A DNA stretch of 64,000 nt from Pseudomonas vanderleydeniana (GTDB taxonomy: Bacteria > Pseudomonadota > Gammaproteobacteria > Pseudomonadales > Pseudomonadaceae). The stretch covers positions 4,018,001 to 4,082,000 of the forward strand of contig NZ_CP077093.1 of assembly GCF_014268755.2 (NCBI RefSeq). The letters are read 5' to 3'. Below, one piece after another: positions 27,348 to 37,400 of this stretch; position 1 is the stretch's first letter, and the number at the start of each line of letters is the position of its first letter. A program made the position numbers and the translations under genes. The notes beneath the pieces are model-generated. The model was not told where the DNA came from, ran no database searches, and saw nothing but the letters and a program-made list of their open reading frames with translations.

Positions 27348-27666
27348 CGGTTTACGCCTCATAAAGTTGAAGGTCGCAGCTCCATGGACGTAAGCGTTAA
27401 GAGTGAGTCGCCCTTGCCGGCGGAGGCTCACTACATTCTTCAATACGGAAACAAGGCCGCGCACATGAGCGAAATGAGGGCAAAACGCCATTTCTCAAGC
27501 TGCCATAAGCTGGATACTTTACGACAAAATGTTTCTACTGTAGTGGTCTACTAACCCCAGACAGATCGGCGTTCAACCTTAAGCATTTGGCCAGCGCTTG
27601 TTTTGATGGTGTATCTATTCGTATTAGGCAATAAAGGTAAGCGTACGGGCAAACTGTCTTGCACGA

Positions 27667-29040
27667 CTAAGCCGGACACCAACGATGCGGCAGCAACTCC
27701 GCAAGCTCACTGGCCCGTTGCGTCAGCAGACGTGCCAGCACATCTTTGAGATAGGCATACGGGTCATGCCCGTTGTTCCGCACCGACTGGATCAAACTCA
27801 TGATCGCAGCCGCACGTTTGCCACTGCGCAACGACCCAGCGAAGTGCCAGTTCTTGCACCCCAGCGCCCAGGGCCTTACTTGGTTCTCACACCAGTTATT
27901 GTCAATGGGTACAGCCCCGTCATCGAGGTAGCGCGACAGCGCCGCCCAGCGCTTCAGGCTTTAATCTAGCGCTTTGCCGATGGCCGAACCGTTGTGCATA
28001 ATATCGCGCTGGGCAATCACCCGCGCATGTGCCATGCAGCTGATTTCGGTCACCCCGAGTTCGAAGCTGGCCTTGTAACCGCCAAAATCATCGCAGACCA
28101 GCTTGCCCTTCCAGTATCGCAGGAAGTTGCACGCATGATCGCCGGCACGGCTAACACTGAAGTCGTAGAACACTGCCGAGGTTTCGCAAAACGGGCTGAC
28201 GGCGTGGGCCCAGACGTAGGAGCGATGGGCTTTCTTGGCCCCGGGCATGAGCATCTGCACCGACGTTTTATCGACATGCACAACCGATTGCACAAGCACG
28301 ACCTCGCGCAGCGCCTCAACCAAGGGCTGCAACTGCACGCCGCAAGCGCCAACCCACTAAACGAGCGTCGGGCGCAGGATAGCCAGGCCGACGCGGCCAA
28401 ACATGGCCTCCTGACGATACAACGGCAAATGGTCGGCAAACTTGGCGATCATGACGTGGGCCAGCAAGCCTGCTGTCGGAATGCCTTTGTCGATCACCTG
28501 TGCCGGTACCGGCGCCTGGATCAACGTTTCGCATTTGTCGCAGACCCACTCGCCACGAATATGACGTTCGACAGTAAACACGCCCGGCGTGTAATCGAGC
28601 TTTTCGCTGATATCTTCGCCGATGCGCTTGAGCGTACAGCCGCACTCGTACTCGGTGTTGTCAGGTTCGTGATGGATCAGCGTGCGTGGGAACTGCGCTG
28701 GCAACGCGGTGCGCTTGGGCTTCTGTTTGACCTCAGTCGTTGCCGGGACTATTTGTAATGTCTGAAGCTCAGCCTCGATCTCCGCGATATCGGTATCGAT
28801 CAGGTCGTCGAGCAAGCTGGCCTGCTCCAGGCTCATCTGCTCGCTACGCTTAGCGTACTTGAAGCGCTTGAGCTGGGCGATCTCGTGGCTCAGCTTATCG
28901 ATAAGCGTTTTGTCGTGATGGATCTGCTTGCTCATCGCCTCCACTTGTTGATCGAGCACGCCGACACGCTGTATCAACTGCGGCGCCAGAGCGCGCAGTT
29001 GTTCGGGAGTCAGGTGGTCAAGATCAGGGAGCGAGGTCAT
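27667..29040 (-). pseudogene. tnpC: IS66 transposase tnpC, inactivated
   Basis: The frame starts MTSLPDLDHLTPEQLRALAP at 29040 with the leucine-zipper-like and zinc-binding (CGCTLKRIG, CDKCE) N-terminal parts of IS66 TnpC. TAG at 28357-28359 replaces the Gln codon before WVGACGVQLQPL. The same frame resumes through HVDKTSVQMLMPG and DDFGGYKASFELG. Around 28000 the sequence jumps from MAHAR to GSAIGKALD, losing roughly 50 codons including a catalytic-core stretch. TAA at 27961-27963 then precedes SLKRWAALSRYLDDGAVPID, and the gene ends at TAG 27667. The C-terminal CENQVRPWALG motif remains. Confidence 0.85.
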
Positions 29041-29101
29041 GTCGCCGATTGTGCCAAAGCCAGCACTCAGCGGCGATCAGCCTATAGGTGAATGGTGGGT
29101 A

Positions 29102-29437
29102 TCAGAGCATCGTGATTGCGGCATTTGAACCGACCAGCTGCCACGGCAGGCCGAATACCAGGACTTGAAGTTGTTCAATATCGAGTTCAACTTGCGGGCC
29201 GTGACGTATACCCGACCAATCAAACTTTCCTTGATGCAGCCGACGCGCGGCAAGCCAGACACCGCCCCCGTCACGCACCTGGACTTTCAGGCGAGTGGTG
29301 CGGCGATTAGCAAACAGATAAGCGCAGTGCGGCTTCGCCGCACCGAACACGTCAATCACCCGGGCTAACGCAGTCTCAGTGCCGGCGCGCATGTCCATGG
29401 GTTCGGTGGCGAGCCAGATGGCATCGATGCGGATCAT
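29102..29437 (-). CDS. tnpB: IS66 accessory protein TnpB
   Basis: A 111-residue protein starting MIRIDAIWLATEPMDMRAGT, the conserved IS66 TnpB (Orf2) start. It ends GLPWQLVGSNAAITML. ATG 29437 is chosen from this family start, although the frame is open to 29491. It looks intact. TnpB supports transposition by TnpC, which is broken here, so the protein has no working partner in this copy. Confidence 0.85.
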   Translation of the reverse strand: MIRIDAIWLATEPMDMRAGTETALARVIDVFGAAKPHCAYLFANRRTTRLKVQVRDGGGVWLAARRLHQGKFDWSGIRHGPQVELDIEQLQVLVFGLPWQLVGSNAAITML

Positions 29438-29457
29438 TGGGCGAGTCCACGGATGAG

Positions 29458-29718
29458 TCAGGCACAACCTTCGGGATCGGAAGTTGGCCACTTCACCGTG
29501 AGCGCTTGCTGAGCAAGCGGTAATTCAATGATCGTCAGCGCTTCGGTCTTGCGTTTCGGTTCGACTTTTAACGGGATGAACGCTGGCAACGCGACTGCCT
29601 GGGACACGGTCCGAACGACACTGGCATTGATTCCATGCCTCATCGCAATAGCCACCACGGAAATACCGCGCTGCTCGCATTCTTGGACGACTTTGCGTAA
29701 TTGCATGGACTTGACCAT
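29458..29718 (-). CDS. tnpA: IS66 TnpA-like protein, probably degenerate
   Basis: An 86-residue frame with a helix-turn-helix-like stretch (VVQECEQRGISVVAIAMRHG) and the typical IS66 TnpA tail (PAFIPLKVEP and LTVKWPTSDPEGCA). The middle, where family members have HKWI and further sequence, is short, and the N-terminus does not match the usual start. It is probably truncated or rearranged at the lost right end of the element. Confidence 0.55.
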   Translation of the reverse strand: MVKSMQLRKVVQECEQRGISVVAIAMRHGINASVVRTVSQAVALPAFIPLKVEPKRKTEALTIIELPLAQQALTVKWPTSDPEGCA

Positions 29719-29905
29719 CCATTTGCATTCGACTTGACCAGCGCAATGGGTGCGCCTTGACCGGCAGGAGTCGACCCAAAGCGTCCGGTCGGTCTGGGGC
29801 TAATTTTGGCCAAGAGCTGTCAGTATCGACTACGAAATGTGGGACAATTCAGGTGCTGTGCGAACGATCATTTTTCAGTGGTTTTTTGTTAAGGAATGCA
29901 AATTC

Positions 29906-30886
29906 ATGCCAGTTAAGGTTTTTTTGAAAACACTTCAGGATTTAGAGCTGAATAACGTAGATTCTGTTTCCGACGCATTGAGTGCGATTAAAAACTTTGT
30001 GCAGCACATGCAAGAACTATGCAACAAGCACTCTCGAAAGCAATGGTCGAGATTATTTATAAGTGAAAAAGTATTCTCTACCAAAGAGTCTTTCACAATC
30101 AGTGATTTTCGTTGCTATTGTAAAGTCAATTTAAAAATCGGGGTCTCTCAACTGAAAGAAGTTTTCGACGAGCTTAGCTTTCGCCTTGAGGAGGAGCCCG
30201 AAGATGCAATAAATATAATGCGACTGTATAAAAATGTGCTGAACGATTATCTATTTGACCTTAAGTATTTTGTAGAATTTTTAGAGCAAGAAAAAAATAA
30301 AGAATACGTGTTTTTCTCGGGCGGCAAATCCATACGCACAGAGACATATCATCTATATAACTTTTCACAAGCCTTGGTTTGCTCTGGTACACATGGGGAA
30401 AATATAATCGCATCATTCCACAAAGAGGCTCAAACCGCATCTGCATTTGTACTGCGGCAAGCATTGGAACTGAAATTTGACCGAGCTATATCAGTAACCA
30501 TTCGTGACAGGAATGGTAATCGCCCCCGCTTAAAGCATGGATTTCACTATTCGTTTATGATCGCCAGGCCTGACCTTTTTGAGTTTGTTGATTACGATTT
30601 CACGCTCATAAAAAATGTTTACGACTGGTGCAGTAACATTGTTCATACTGGATATCAACCCTTAATTTGGCAGATGCCATTTGCCTACGAGCTTTGCTCC
30701 GGTATTTTCACATGGGGGCAGATGAATGTTAATGGAGGGCAAAGCATTCACGGTGGTGTGCGTGTTCGTGATGTTCCAGAAATGCAAATAGCATTCGCAG
30801 AGCATTTTGTGAATAGTTATGATCACGGCATGTGGTGTATTACCGCAGACAAGCCCGAAGCAGCAGATTTTACCGCTTATAATTGA
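29906..30886 (+). CDS. Unknown AT-rich gene, possible HEPN-like protein
   Basis: A 326-residue protein. ATG 29906 (MPVKVFLKTLQDLELNN) has AAGGA 10 bases upstream; a longer frame to 29837 exists but is poorly supported. Codon use is strikingly AT-rich compared with everything around it, so the gene was acquired separately. The first half is helical (many Leu/Phe/Lys/Glu). The second half contains ASAFVLRQALELKFDRAISV, RLKHGFHYSF and VYDWCSNIVHTGYQPLIWQM. The Arg/His spacing and the helical texture are reminiscent of HEPN-type RNase or abortive-infection proteins, but I do not see a clean RxxxxH motif. The position between IS66 and a defence reverse transcriptase suggests a defence role; this is inference only. 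Confidence 0.5.
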   Translation: MPVKVFLKTLQDLELNNVDSVSDALSAIKNFVQHMQELCNKHSRKQWSRLFISEKVFSTKESFTISDFRCYCKVNLKIGVSQLKEVFDELSFRLEEEPEDAINIMRLYKNVLNDYLFDLKYFVEFLEQEKNKEYVFFSGGKSIRTETYHLYNFSQALVCSGTHGENIIASFHKEAQTASAFVLRQALELKFDRAISVTIRDRNGNRPRLKHGFHYSFMIARPDLFEFVDYDFTLIKNVYDWCSNIVHTGYQPLIWQMPFAYELCSGIFTWGQMNVNGGQSIHGGVRVRDVPEMQIAFAEHFVNSYDHGMWCITADKPEAADFTAYN

Positions 30887-31070
30887 ATTTATTTGAAGCG
30901 CTTTTACAACTTTTGAAATCCAGAAAATATTAGGTAAGCGTTACTTTTTTCAACACAACGATGGTAGTTTTTTTCACCAACTTCGGCCAGAAGCAGCCGC
31001 TAGGTGGGGGCCGCTAGAGAAGCGGGGCCTATTCACCATGGTTCACTCTTTCAATTCTTCTAGTGGGTTG

Positions 31071-32354
31071 TCATTCGCCTTGGGCATCAGAAATGCGCTC
31101 GCGAAGCCTGTTCCAATGTGGCTTGAGCTGTTTCTTGATCGAGGAAGAGCCCATGATCCTGGCGGCCCGATAACCATAGGAGATGAAGTTTCTCCGGCCC
31201 AGATAGGAGTACCGCTTATACAGCTTCTTCAGGAACATCGAGCGAGGCAACCGCCCTCTGGCAATTCGCTTGGCGTTGACCTTATCCATGCATTTTCCTG
31301 CCAGCCAGATGCCTCTGTTTACACGGTCCTGATAGCGAGCTAGTGACGATGAGCGCAGGTAAATGTTGGCCCCATCAAAGATGAAGCCCAGATATTGTAG
31401 CGGTCGGTCGGTTCTCAATCCCCTGGCTGATCGTGTGAATTTGCAGGTCTCGGTCTTGGCAGTCTGGATTTCCAAGCCAATCTCATTGACGCGTAGGTCG
31501 ACTAGGGCCTTGGCCTCTGCCTCCTTCTCCAGCGGCACGATCAGCAGCACATCATCGCAGTAGCGGTAGTAGGCACCGCCGCAGGATTCGACATAAGTGT
31601 GAATTTGCTCATCGAACCCCATCATGTAGACATTGGACAGCATAGCGCTGATGGGGGAGCCTTGAGGGATACCCTTTTTGCCCTGGTTGGTCTCGACCAG
31701 ACCACAATCTCGAACCTGGGACCGGAACTCATGCGGCTCACAAATTCGCTTGCGGCCATGCTTGGGATTGTTCTTGGAGAGCCCCAGCGCTTCGTAGACT
31801 TGATCCCTATAGACGAACGAATATTTGGTCAGGGATCGATACACCGCGTAGTGATCGTTGGGCAAATGACTGGTGCCTAGCAGAGCCTGCCAGGCAATTT
31901 TCAGGTGCGCATGGTCTAGGTTGTCAAAGAAGCCTTTGATGTCGATGGCGATGACGCAGCAGGACTCCCGCGCCGCAACATCCAGGAAAGCGTCGAGAGC
32001 AAAATCGATATTGCTTTTTTTAAGCGCTCTGAACGCCAGAACCGCAGACGACCACGGTACCTTCGCCAGATGGTCCTCGTAGGCCTGGTTCAGCAGATCG
32101 CAGTAGTACGAATAAATATGGCTATCGACGTGTGCGGCATAGGAAATGGGCCTTTGCTTAGGGTCTTTTTTGACCACCTTCCCGATGCTTTTGTCGAAAA
32201 ACACTTTCTGTGTTTGCGCGACATAGCGAATGAACGGGTAAAAGGCATGCTTAGCAACAGACTTAGGACTTGAGACTATCTCTAGTGCCGCTGACTGGTT
32301 GATCGGACGATCAAAGTGCAGATAGCCCCGAGACTTGTACCAATTTTCTGGCAT
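31071..32354 (-). CDS. drt2: DRT2-like antiviral reverse transcriptase
   Basis: A 427-residue reverse transcriptase with the fingers-palm motifs in order: CCVIAIDIKGFFDNLDH (motif A aspartates), GKKGIPQGSPISAMLSNVYM (motif B), YYRYCDDVLLI (motif C, Tyr265-Cys-Asp267-Asp268) and LQYLGFIFDG. There is no maturase or endonuclease domain, so it is not a group II intron protein. The short stand-alone format, the YCDD box and the long structured upstream region match DRT2 (UG2) systems. Those reverse transcribe a cis-encoded RNA by rolling circle to build a repetitive gene during phage infection. The neighbours are other defence-type genes. The class assignment rests on motif and layout and would need a phylogeny. 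Confidence 0.7.
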   Translation of the reverse strand: MPENWYKSRGYLHFDRPINQSAALEIVSSPKSVAKHAFYPFIRYVAQTQKVFFDKSIGKVVKKDPKQRPISYAAHVDSHIYSYYCDLLNQAYEDHLAKVPWSSAVLAFRALKKSNIDFALDAFLDVAARESCCVIAIDIKGFFDNLDHAHLKIAWQALLGTSHLPNDHYAVYRSLTKYSFVYRDQVYEALGLSKNNPKHGRKRICEPHEFRSQVRDCGLVETNQGKKGIPQGSPISAMLSNVYMMGFDEQIHTYVESCGGAYYRYCDDVLLIVPLEKEAEAKALVDLRVNEIGLEIQTAKTETCKFTRSARGLRTDRPLQYLGFIFDGANIYLRSSSLARYQDRVNRGIWLAGKCMDKVNAKRIARGRLPRSMFLKKLYKRYSYLGRRNFISYGYRAARIMGSSSIKKQLKPHWNRLRERISDAQGE

Positions 32355-32535
32355 CAGAATACATCCTTGTTTTGAGCCAACCGGCCAGGCTTAGGATGGC
32401 GGCAGTCCTCAAGCCGCCTGGCCGGATAAACCCAAATGTTCCTCACATTATCCAATCGGTCTCAGTCACCCAGTCCCGATTTCGCCGCGATTGCTAGGAT
32501 CGACGTATAGTGTCAGCGTCACATTTGGAGTACCT
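32355..32535 (-). ncRNA. Candidate template RNA of the reverse transcriptase
   Basis: The region directly upstream of the reverse transcriptase start contains a long stem-loop. CCGGCCAGGC (32381-32390) pairs with GCCTGGCCGG (32416-32425). Inner pairs TT-AGGA/TCCT-AA and a GCC bulge give roughly 16 bp in all. On the gene's strand a 35-codon window (32461-32357) is stop-free between two TGA codons. Known DRT2 loci place their noncoding RNA exactly here. The RNA ends are not visible from sequence alone, so the limits are approximate. Confidence 0.5.
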
Positions 32536-33034
32536 ATGAAGATAAGTATCCGAGGGCTGCTGGCCGCATTGCTGGTCACCCTGGGTAGTTACACCTGGGA
32601 TGCCGCCTTGGGGCTTGACAGCTTGTGATGCACCTTCGGGTCTATACCAGAAGCGTAGGCAGGTTAGCATAAATCTGGCTGAATCAGCCACCATCCTTAA
32701 TAGAGCTTATCAGAATCACTGCTGTGCCAGTTCCAGTAGCAGACATCCATTAAGGGCTATTACCAGTCGATTCTGTTGAAAAAGTCCCGCCGCGATTTTG
32801 CCCATGTAAAGAGATTGAGTGACGCCAGCACGCCGGTATCGAGCGAACTGCGCGACGCCCTGATGCGACTCATTGACGAGGGCGATGAACGAAGGGGCTG
32901 GCCTCAATCAAGTTGTAGCCACGGCCAACGTCCGACATGCCGAATGAGTTATTCAGCCGTGGTGTCGACGGCCATGACGGGCCGCCCCTGTGCGTCGGAT
33001 ACTCCACAGCTGCGAACGTTCCCAGTCGCGGCTC
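32536..33034. other. Intergenic stretch with gene remnants
   Basis: On the + strand a 30-codon frame (32536-32628, MKISIRGLLAALLVTLGSYT) looks like the membrane-anchor start of a larger protein. It ends at once and may be a remnant; TATAGT lies about 25 bases before it. The rest, including CTGTTGAAAAAGTC (an IS5-end-like string) near 32773, contains no gene I can support. Confidence 0.35.
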
Positions 33035-34474
33035 TCAGGCGGCGGGGCGCTCGAAGCTACCGAGGTAACGCTGCGTATTACCTGTGACGTACTCGTTCAT
33101 CGTGCGGTTTATCAGGTTTTCAACATTAAGGATCTTGGCAGCATCCTCCGTAATGAATCCGAATGGGATAGGCACCGGATACAACGTCGGCAAAACCAAG
33201 TGATAAATCACGACTGCGCATTTTCCGTGAATGACCAACGCCTCAAGCGGTGCCAGTTGCTCTGACTCAACAAAGCCGCACAGAAGCAGTCTGGCATTGT
33301 TGCAGTCGGCTTTTGCGCGCTTGATCGCTGGCCAATCATCGCTGGCAGAAACAGGGATCAAAATCTTAGCGTTGAAAACCGGTTTTCCATCACTACCGCC
33401 CCCCTTGCTTTTTGTTTTTGAGAGTTCAGAAAATGCACTGCAAAGCTGAGCGTGCCTGGCCGAGCGCCCCCAGAGTTCATGTGAGGCCGGTGCCAGCCAG
33501 GATAGGCTAATCGGGGTGGCTTGCGGTTCACTCTGAAGCGCCTTCTGATGTTTGCGCAACACTGAGAAAACCCTATCCCAGTTTTGCTGCAACTGAAGAG
33601 ATCCAAAAAGTCGCAGCCCGGAAGATTCTCTTACCCGCGCAACGGCACTGGCGCTGTGGTACAGGGCAGAAAGGTCCATACCGTTTGAAGACACAAAGTC
33701 GTAAGCATCCGAATCTCCCAGGATGTCGGCGAGCTGAAGAACCTGATCGAGGTTTGCTCTACCCAGCATGCGGCTCAACTGCTCCGTACGCTGACGCATA
33801 TAGATCTCGTTTTCGCGTAGGCCTTCCTTCGCAACAAAGCGTACCTGCCGAGAGTCGGGATCAATGCTTACACGCTCTTCTATCTTCTCCCAGCCATCCC
33901 TTACTTTTTGAACGCCTGCGACCTTATAGAGCTCCGGCGGCCCCGCATCCTGCGTCTGCCCGCCCAGGTGACCAGCGCGATGGATGTCGTAAATCTGACG
34001 CATGAACGCACCGACGGCTTTCGCACCGGACTCGGAAAGCGTATCGCTTGGCGCCTGCAATTCCAGGCAACGTCTGGAGTCGGCATCTCCAAGGCTTCTT
34101 CCAAGGCAAGTGAACGCCAGGAGCTCAAACACAAACATCTGCTCGCGCTCTTCCTTACGCTTCACAATCGGTGACTCATGTTTGCCGGCAAACAAGCCCC
34201 GGCCTTTATCGGTCAGCTCTATTCGTCCATCAGGGCGAGTTTTAAGCTCCCCTGTTTGCAGAAAGGGTGTAATTGCAAAACTGAGCTCTTGAGCCGTAAA
34301 CCCGAAATAATTGGCGATTTCAGCTGGCAGCAGCGCCGAAATCTTGAGCAGCCGCAGAAGAAATTCCGGTACGACTGGCAGTCCCCCTTTATCCACAAGA
34401 GTGTACTCAATACGGAACTGTTGCGCAGGCACCACGACGTCCAGCTCGAATAGAACAACTGGGTTAAGCTCCAT
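33035..34474 (-). CDS. Partner protein of the NERD-kinase-helicase (Mokosh MkoB-like)
   Basis: A 479-residue protein starting MELNPVVLFELDVVVPAQQF. The start overlaps the helicase stop by one base (TGATG), so it is translationally coupled. Residues ~40-110 look like a winged-helix module (LLPAEIANYFGFTAQELSFA, ending ELTDKGRGLF). The rest is mostly helical. Near the C-terminus ALVIHGKCAVVIY has an H-x-K followed by a hydrophobic strand, as in phospholipase-D nucleases, but the following Asp is not in its usual place. In Mokosh type I the second protein is described as a PLD-type nuclease, which fits the position better than the motif. The frame is open well beyond the chosen start but only through the upstream gene. 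Confidence 0.6.
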   Translation of the reverse strand: MELNPVVLFELDVVVPAQQFRIEYTLVDKGGLPVVPEFLLRLLKISALLPAEIANYFGFTAQELSFAITPFLQTGELKTRPDGRIELTDKGRGLFAGKHESPIVKRKEEREQMFVFELLAFTCLGRSLGDADSRRCLELQAPSDTLSESGAKAVGAFMRQIYDIHRAGHLGGQTQDAGPPELYKVAGVQKVRDGWEKIEERVSIDPDSRQVRFVAKEGLRENEIYMRQRTEQLSRMLGRANLDQVLQLADILGDSDAYDFVSSNGMDLSALYHSASAVARVRESSGLRLFGSLQLQQNWDRVFSVLRKHQKALQSEPQATPISLSWLAPASHELWGRSARHAQLCSAFSELSKTKSKGGGSDGKPVFNAKILIPVSASDDWPAIKRAKADCNNARLLLCGFVESEQLAPLEALVIHGKCAVVIYHLVLPTLYPVPIPFGFITEDAAKILNVENLINRTMNEYVTGNTQRYLGSFERPAA

Positions 34475-37400
34475 CAGACAACCCTCCTGGCCGGCGTCAC
34501 TGGTTTGATGCAATAATTGATCATGTCCTGTTTCATCTGGATAAAGCTGGCTACCTGACCCAATGGAAGCCTCGCGTTCCTGCCGCTCCACATTCTCAAA
34601 CTGCCTACGATGACTAACCGCTCCATCGCGCGTGACATTGCGACGTTGATACGATTCGGGGTCGCCAAAAAGCCAGGTGATTGATCCGCTTTGGCCCGAG
34701 TCAGGGAGACGATGATGATGTTGTTTTCTTTGCCCTGATAACTGTCGACGGTCTCGATTTTTACCAGTTTGCGGAACTCCTCCGACCAGATTTTCTCGGC
34801 GAATCTCTTTCTCACTAGTTTTCGCTGATCGAGATACATGCAGATGACCCCGATTGGAGGCTCTTGCGACTCGGCCATCTCCATAGCCATGCCTGCGCAA
34901 AATTCGGTGTCCTCTGCGATTTCTTCCAACAACCGTATGATCGCATCCGCTTCTGCATTGTTAGACAGGCTCAGCGTGCCGCTGTCGTAGGCTTTCTTAC
35001 CTAACTCGCTGGTGTCGATCCAAGTGACCACATGAGACAGGCACTCAGGAATCTTTTGTGAAAAATAGGCAGGACTTGGTCTGTAGCCGTTCTCAAGGTC
35101 GATGTCATAGAAGATCTCGTTAACCAGATCGCCAATCGCTGGGAGCATTCGATATTGCGTATTAAGCGTCGCCCGAGTGGCACGCCCATACTGGGATTGG
35201 AACACTCGCTCAAAGTCGCTGCGCATGACCTGCTGGAATTCAGCTGAGCTGGTGGTAACGCCTAGGGAACGGCCAATAGCTACCTTATGTTCTTCCTCAT
35301 ACGTAGGACGTAGTTGGTTGTGGTCGCCGACCAGTAGAACCCGAGAGCCCACCTGCATGGCGATCGCTAATTCACTCGGCGCCGATCGAGCAGCCTCGTC
35401 GATGATGACCCAATCAAAATGGGTTTCTGCAAGCTTGAGATGTTGTAGCCCGATCCCCACACAGGTACCGCAAACCAATGTTCTAGACCTCATCAGGAAC
35501 TCATCATAATTGGCCCTGTTGCTCGACAGGCGCTCAACGTACTCATGAGAAAGTTGGATCAGGTCAAGGCAGTGTTTGAATTCCGGAGGCCGCACTCCAT
35601 GAACCGTTTGTACGTGATCATAGATTCGCTCCAGCAATTCTTGGGGTTTACTTTCGCCCTCACCCAGCTCGCCAAGAAACAATCTGGCATTTAGATTCAG
35701 CTCGCCCATAAGAGAGGACTTCAGCGCTTGCAAAGCCACTCGTTCTGATCCGTCTCCCTGAGCGCGCAAAATTTCCTCGTCCAGCTTTTTCAGCGATCGG
35801 ACCAAGTGAAACACTCGCTGATTCACATCGACCATCGTCTGGACAAAAGCCTTACTCAAACCCAGCGACGAAGCCATGAAACCCACGCGCTCCTTAAGTT
35901 CAGCGCTAAACCCATTTTTCTGGCGGTCGACGATATTGCGAGAGTAAACGTCCAATAGCTCCTCAGAGACAACCTGGTCACGGTTACTGAAGCGCACAAC
36001 GTTCAGCTCGGTGTCCAATCGACGGCAGTGCGCGCGGATCCGTTCTGCTGCAGTATTGACAGCTTCATGAGACTGGCTGACAAGGAGGATATTTCGCACC
36101 CCGACCTTGTTGATCAGATAATGGATGAAGGCCGCGATAAACTCTGTCTTACCTGTCCCTGGAGGTCCCTGTAAAAGGCCCACGGGGCCTGTAGTGATAA
36201 GTTGCGTAAATGCGGCTCGCTGGGCCTCGTTCAGTCCGACGACCGTGCCACTAGCAGTGGCGCGTTCGTACACTGCAAAGTCTGCATCGGTGGGCTCTTC
36301 AGCATACCGCCTTGGTACCAGTTTGCATTTTTCGTCGAAGTAATCCATCAAATCAGGCAGCACTGACTGCCGGTTCAAAATCCGCTCCATCGCACCACGA
36401 CGACGCGTCATTGATGTCTTGTTTTGCCGGCTTTGCAGAAACAATTGGGAGTCAGCCTGCACGCGTTTCGAACGACTGGAGGCGAGCACGTAGACTGCAT
36501 CACGCACGCTCATACCCAGGTTGATCTCACCGATATCAATATCCTTCTGCCCGTCTCTGAGGATCAGTCGGATGTTGTCTCCCGCCTCAAAACCCTCAAG
36601 GGCCTTCGCATCCATGGCGTAGGGAATCAAAAGTCCTACGCCATCCTTGTGGAAGTGTGGTTCTTCGGAAACACGGAAAGAGGGCTGGGCCTCAAGTTCG
36701 GTAGAGGTGATAGTTTTCCATATCTGACTGACAGGGAAACTCCGCACTTTCACAGCTTCTAGCTGCGCCTCATCTACGGCCAGCCCGTTGTCCTCGTCCT
36801 CACCGGTAATCGAGTCCCCAACGCCTTCACCTTCCTCAATCGCCGCTTGCTTACGCACTTCCGCGTCATGTACCTGTGCAGCGAGGCTTAAAAATGCCTC
36901 GTCTTTGGCTAGAAGCTTGGTTAGCTCATAAACATTAACGCTGGTACCGCCCGAAACACTGAACCGCGCCTCTATGTGGTGGCTTGCCTGACGCGCCAGG
37001 TAGGCCGGAACTCGCATCTCCTGAATGGCCCTGAACGCATTTACAAACTGCTTGGAAGCAGGATTAAACTCCGTCAATAACTGCCCGCCGATACCTGCGA
37101 ACGTAACCTCCAGGGCCTTGGTGGGAGCTCTTTGGTAGGGCTTCACAACAACAGATATTTTCCCGTTGTCAGGCAGAATCTCAAATGCCTCTCCACTTCT
37201 GTTTCGTAGGACGACAGAAACGGTTTCAATCGTTTTTGCAGGAGTGAAAGCGGCTTCTAGAGCATCCTTGAAGCGCTCCAGGGAAAGAAAGCCGGATTCC
37301 GTGTCCATCTCATGCGCGACAGCGGCTCTCAGAGCGGAAACATCATTCTGCGACGGCGATTCCCAATCCATGTCCAGGAGCTCAAACACCATTCGCATTA

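Larger units (their letters stand above)
27637..29760 (-). mobile_element. Decayed IS66-family insertion sequence
   Basis: The tnpA-tnpB-tnpC order on the minus strand is that of IS66. The left end begins GTAAGCGTACGGGC at 27637, a typical IS66 terminal inverted repeat. I could not find the matching inverted end near 29760-29900, so the right end is probably lost. tnpC is broken by two stops and a deletion, so the element cannot move by itself. Confidence 0.75.

Noticed and set aside
30933..30948. GTAAGCGTTACTTT as the missing IS66 end
   Set aside because: It is in the same orientation as the left end at 27637 rather than inverted, so it cannot be the partner terminus of that copy.
31071..32354. 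Reverse transcriptase considered as a group II intron or retron
   Set aside because: It has no maturase or HNH domain and no intron structure around it. The YCDD box and upstream layout fit DRT2 better than a retron msr-msd.
32716..33034. Possible transposase remnant (CTGTTGAAAAAGTC)
   Set aside because: Only a short IS5-end-like string matches; no transposase coding sequence remains.
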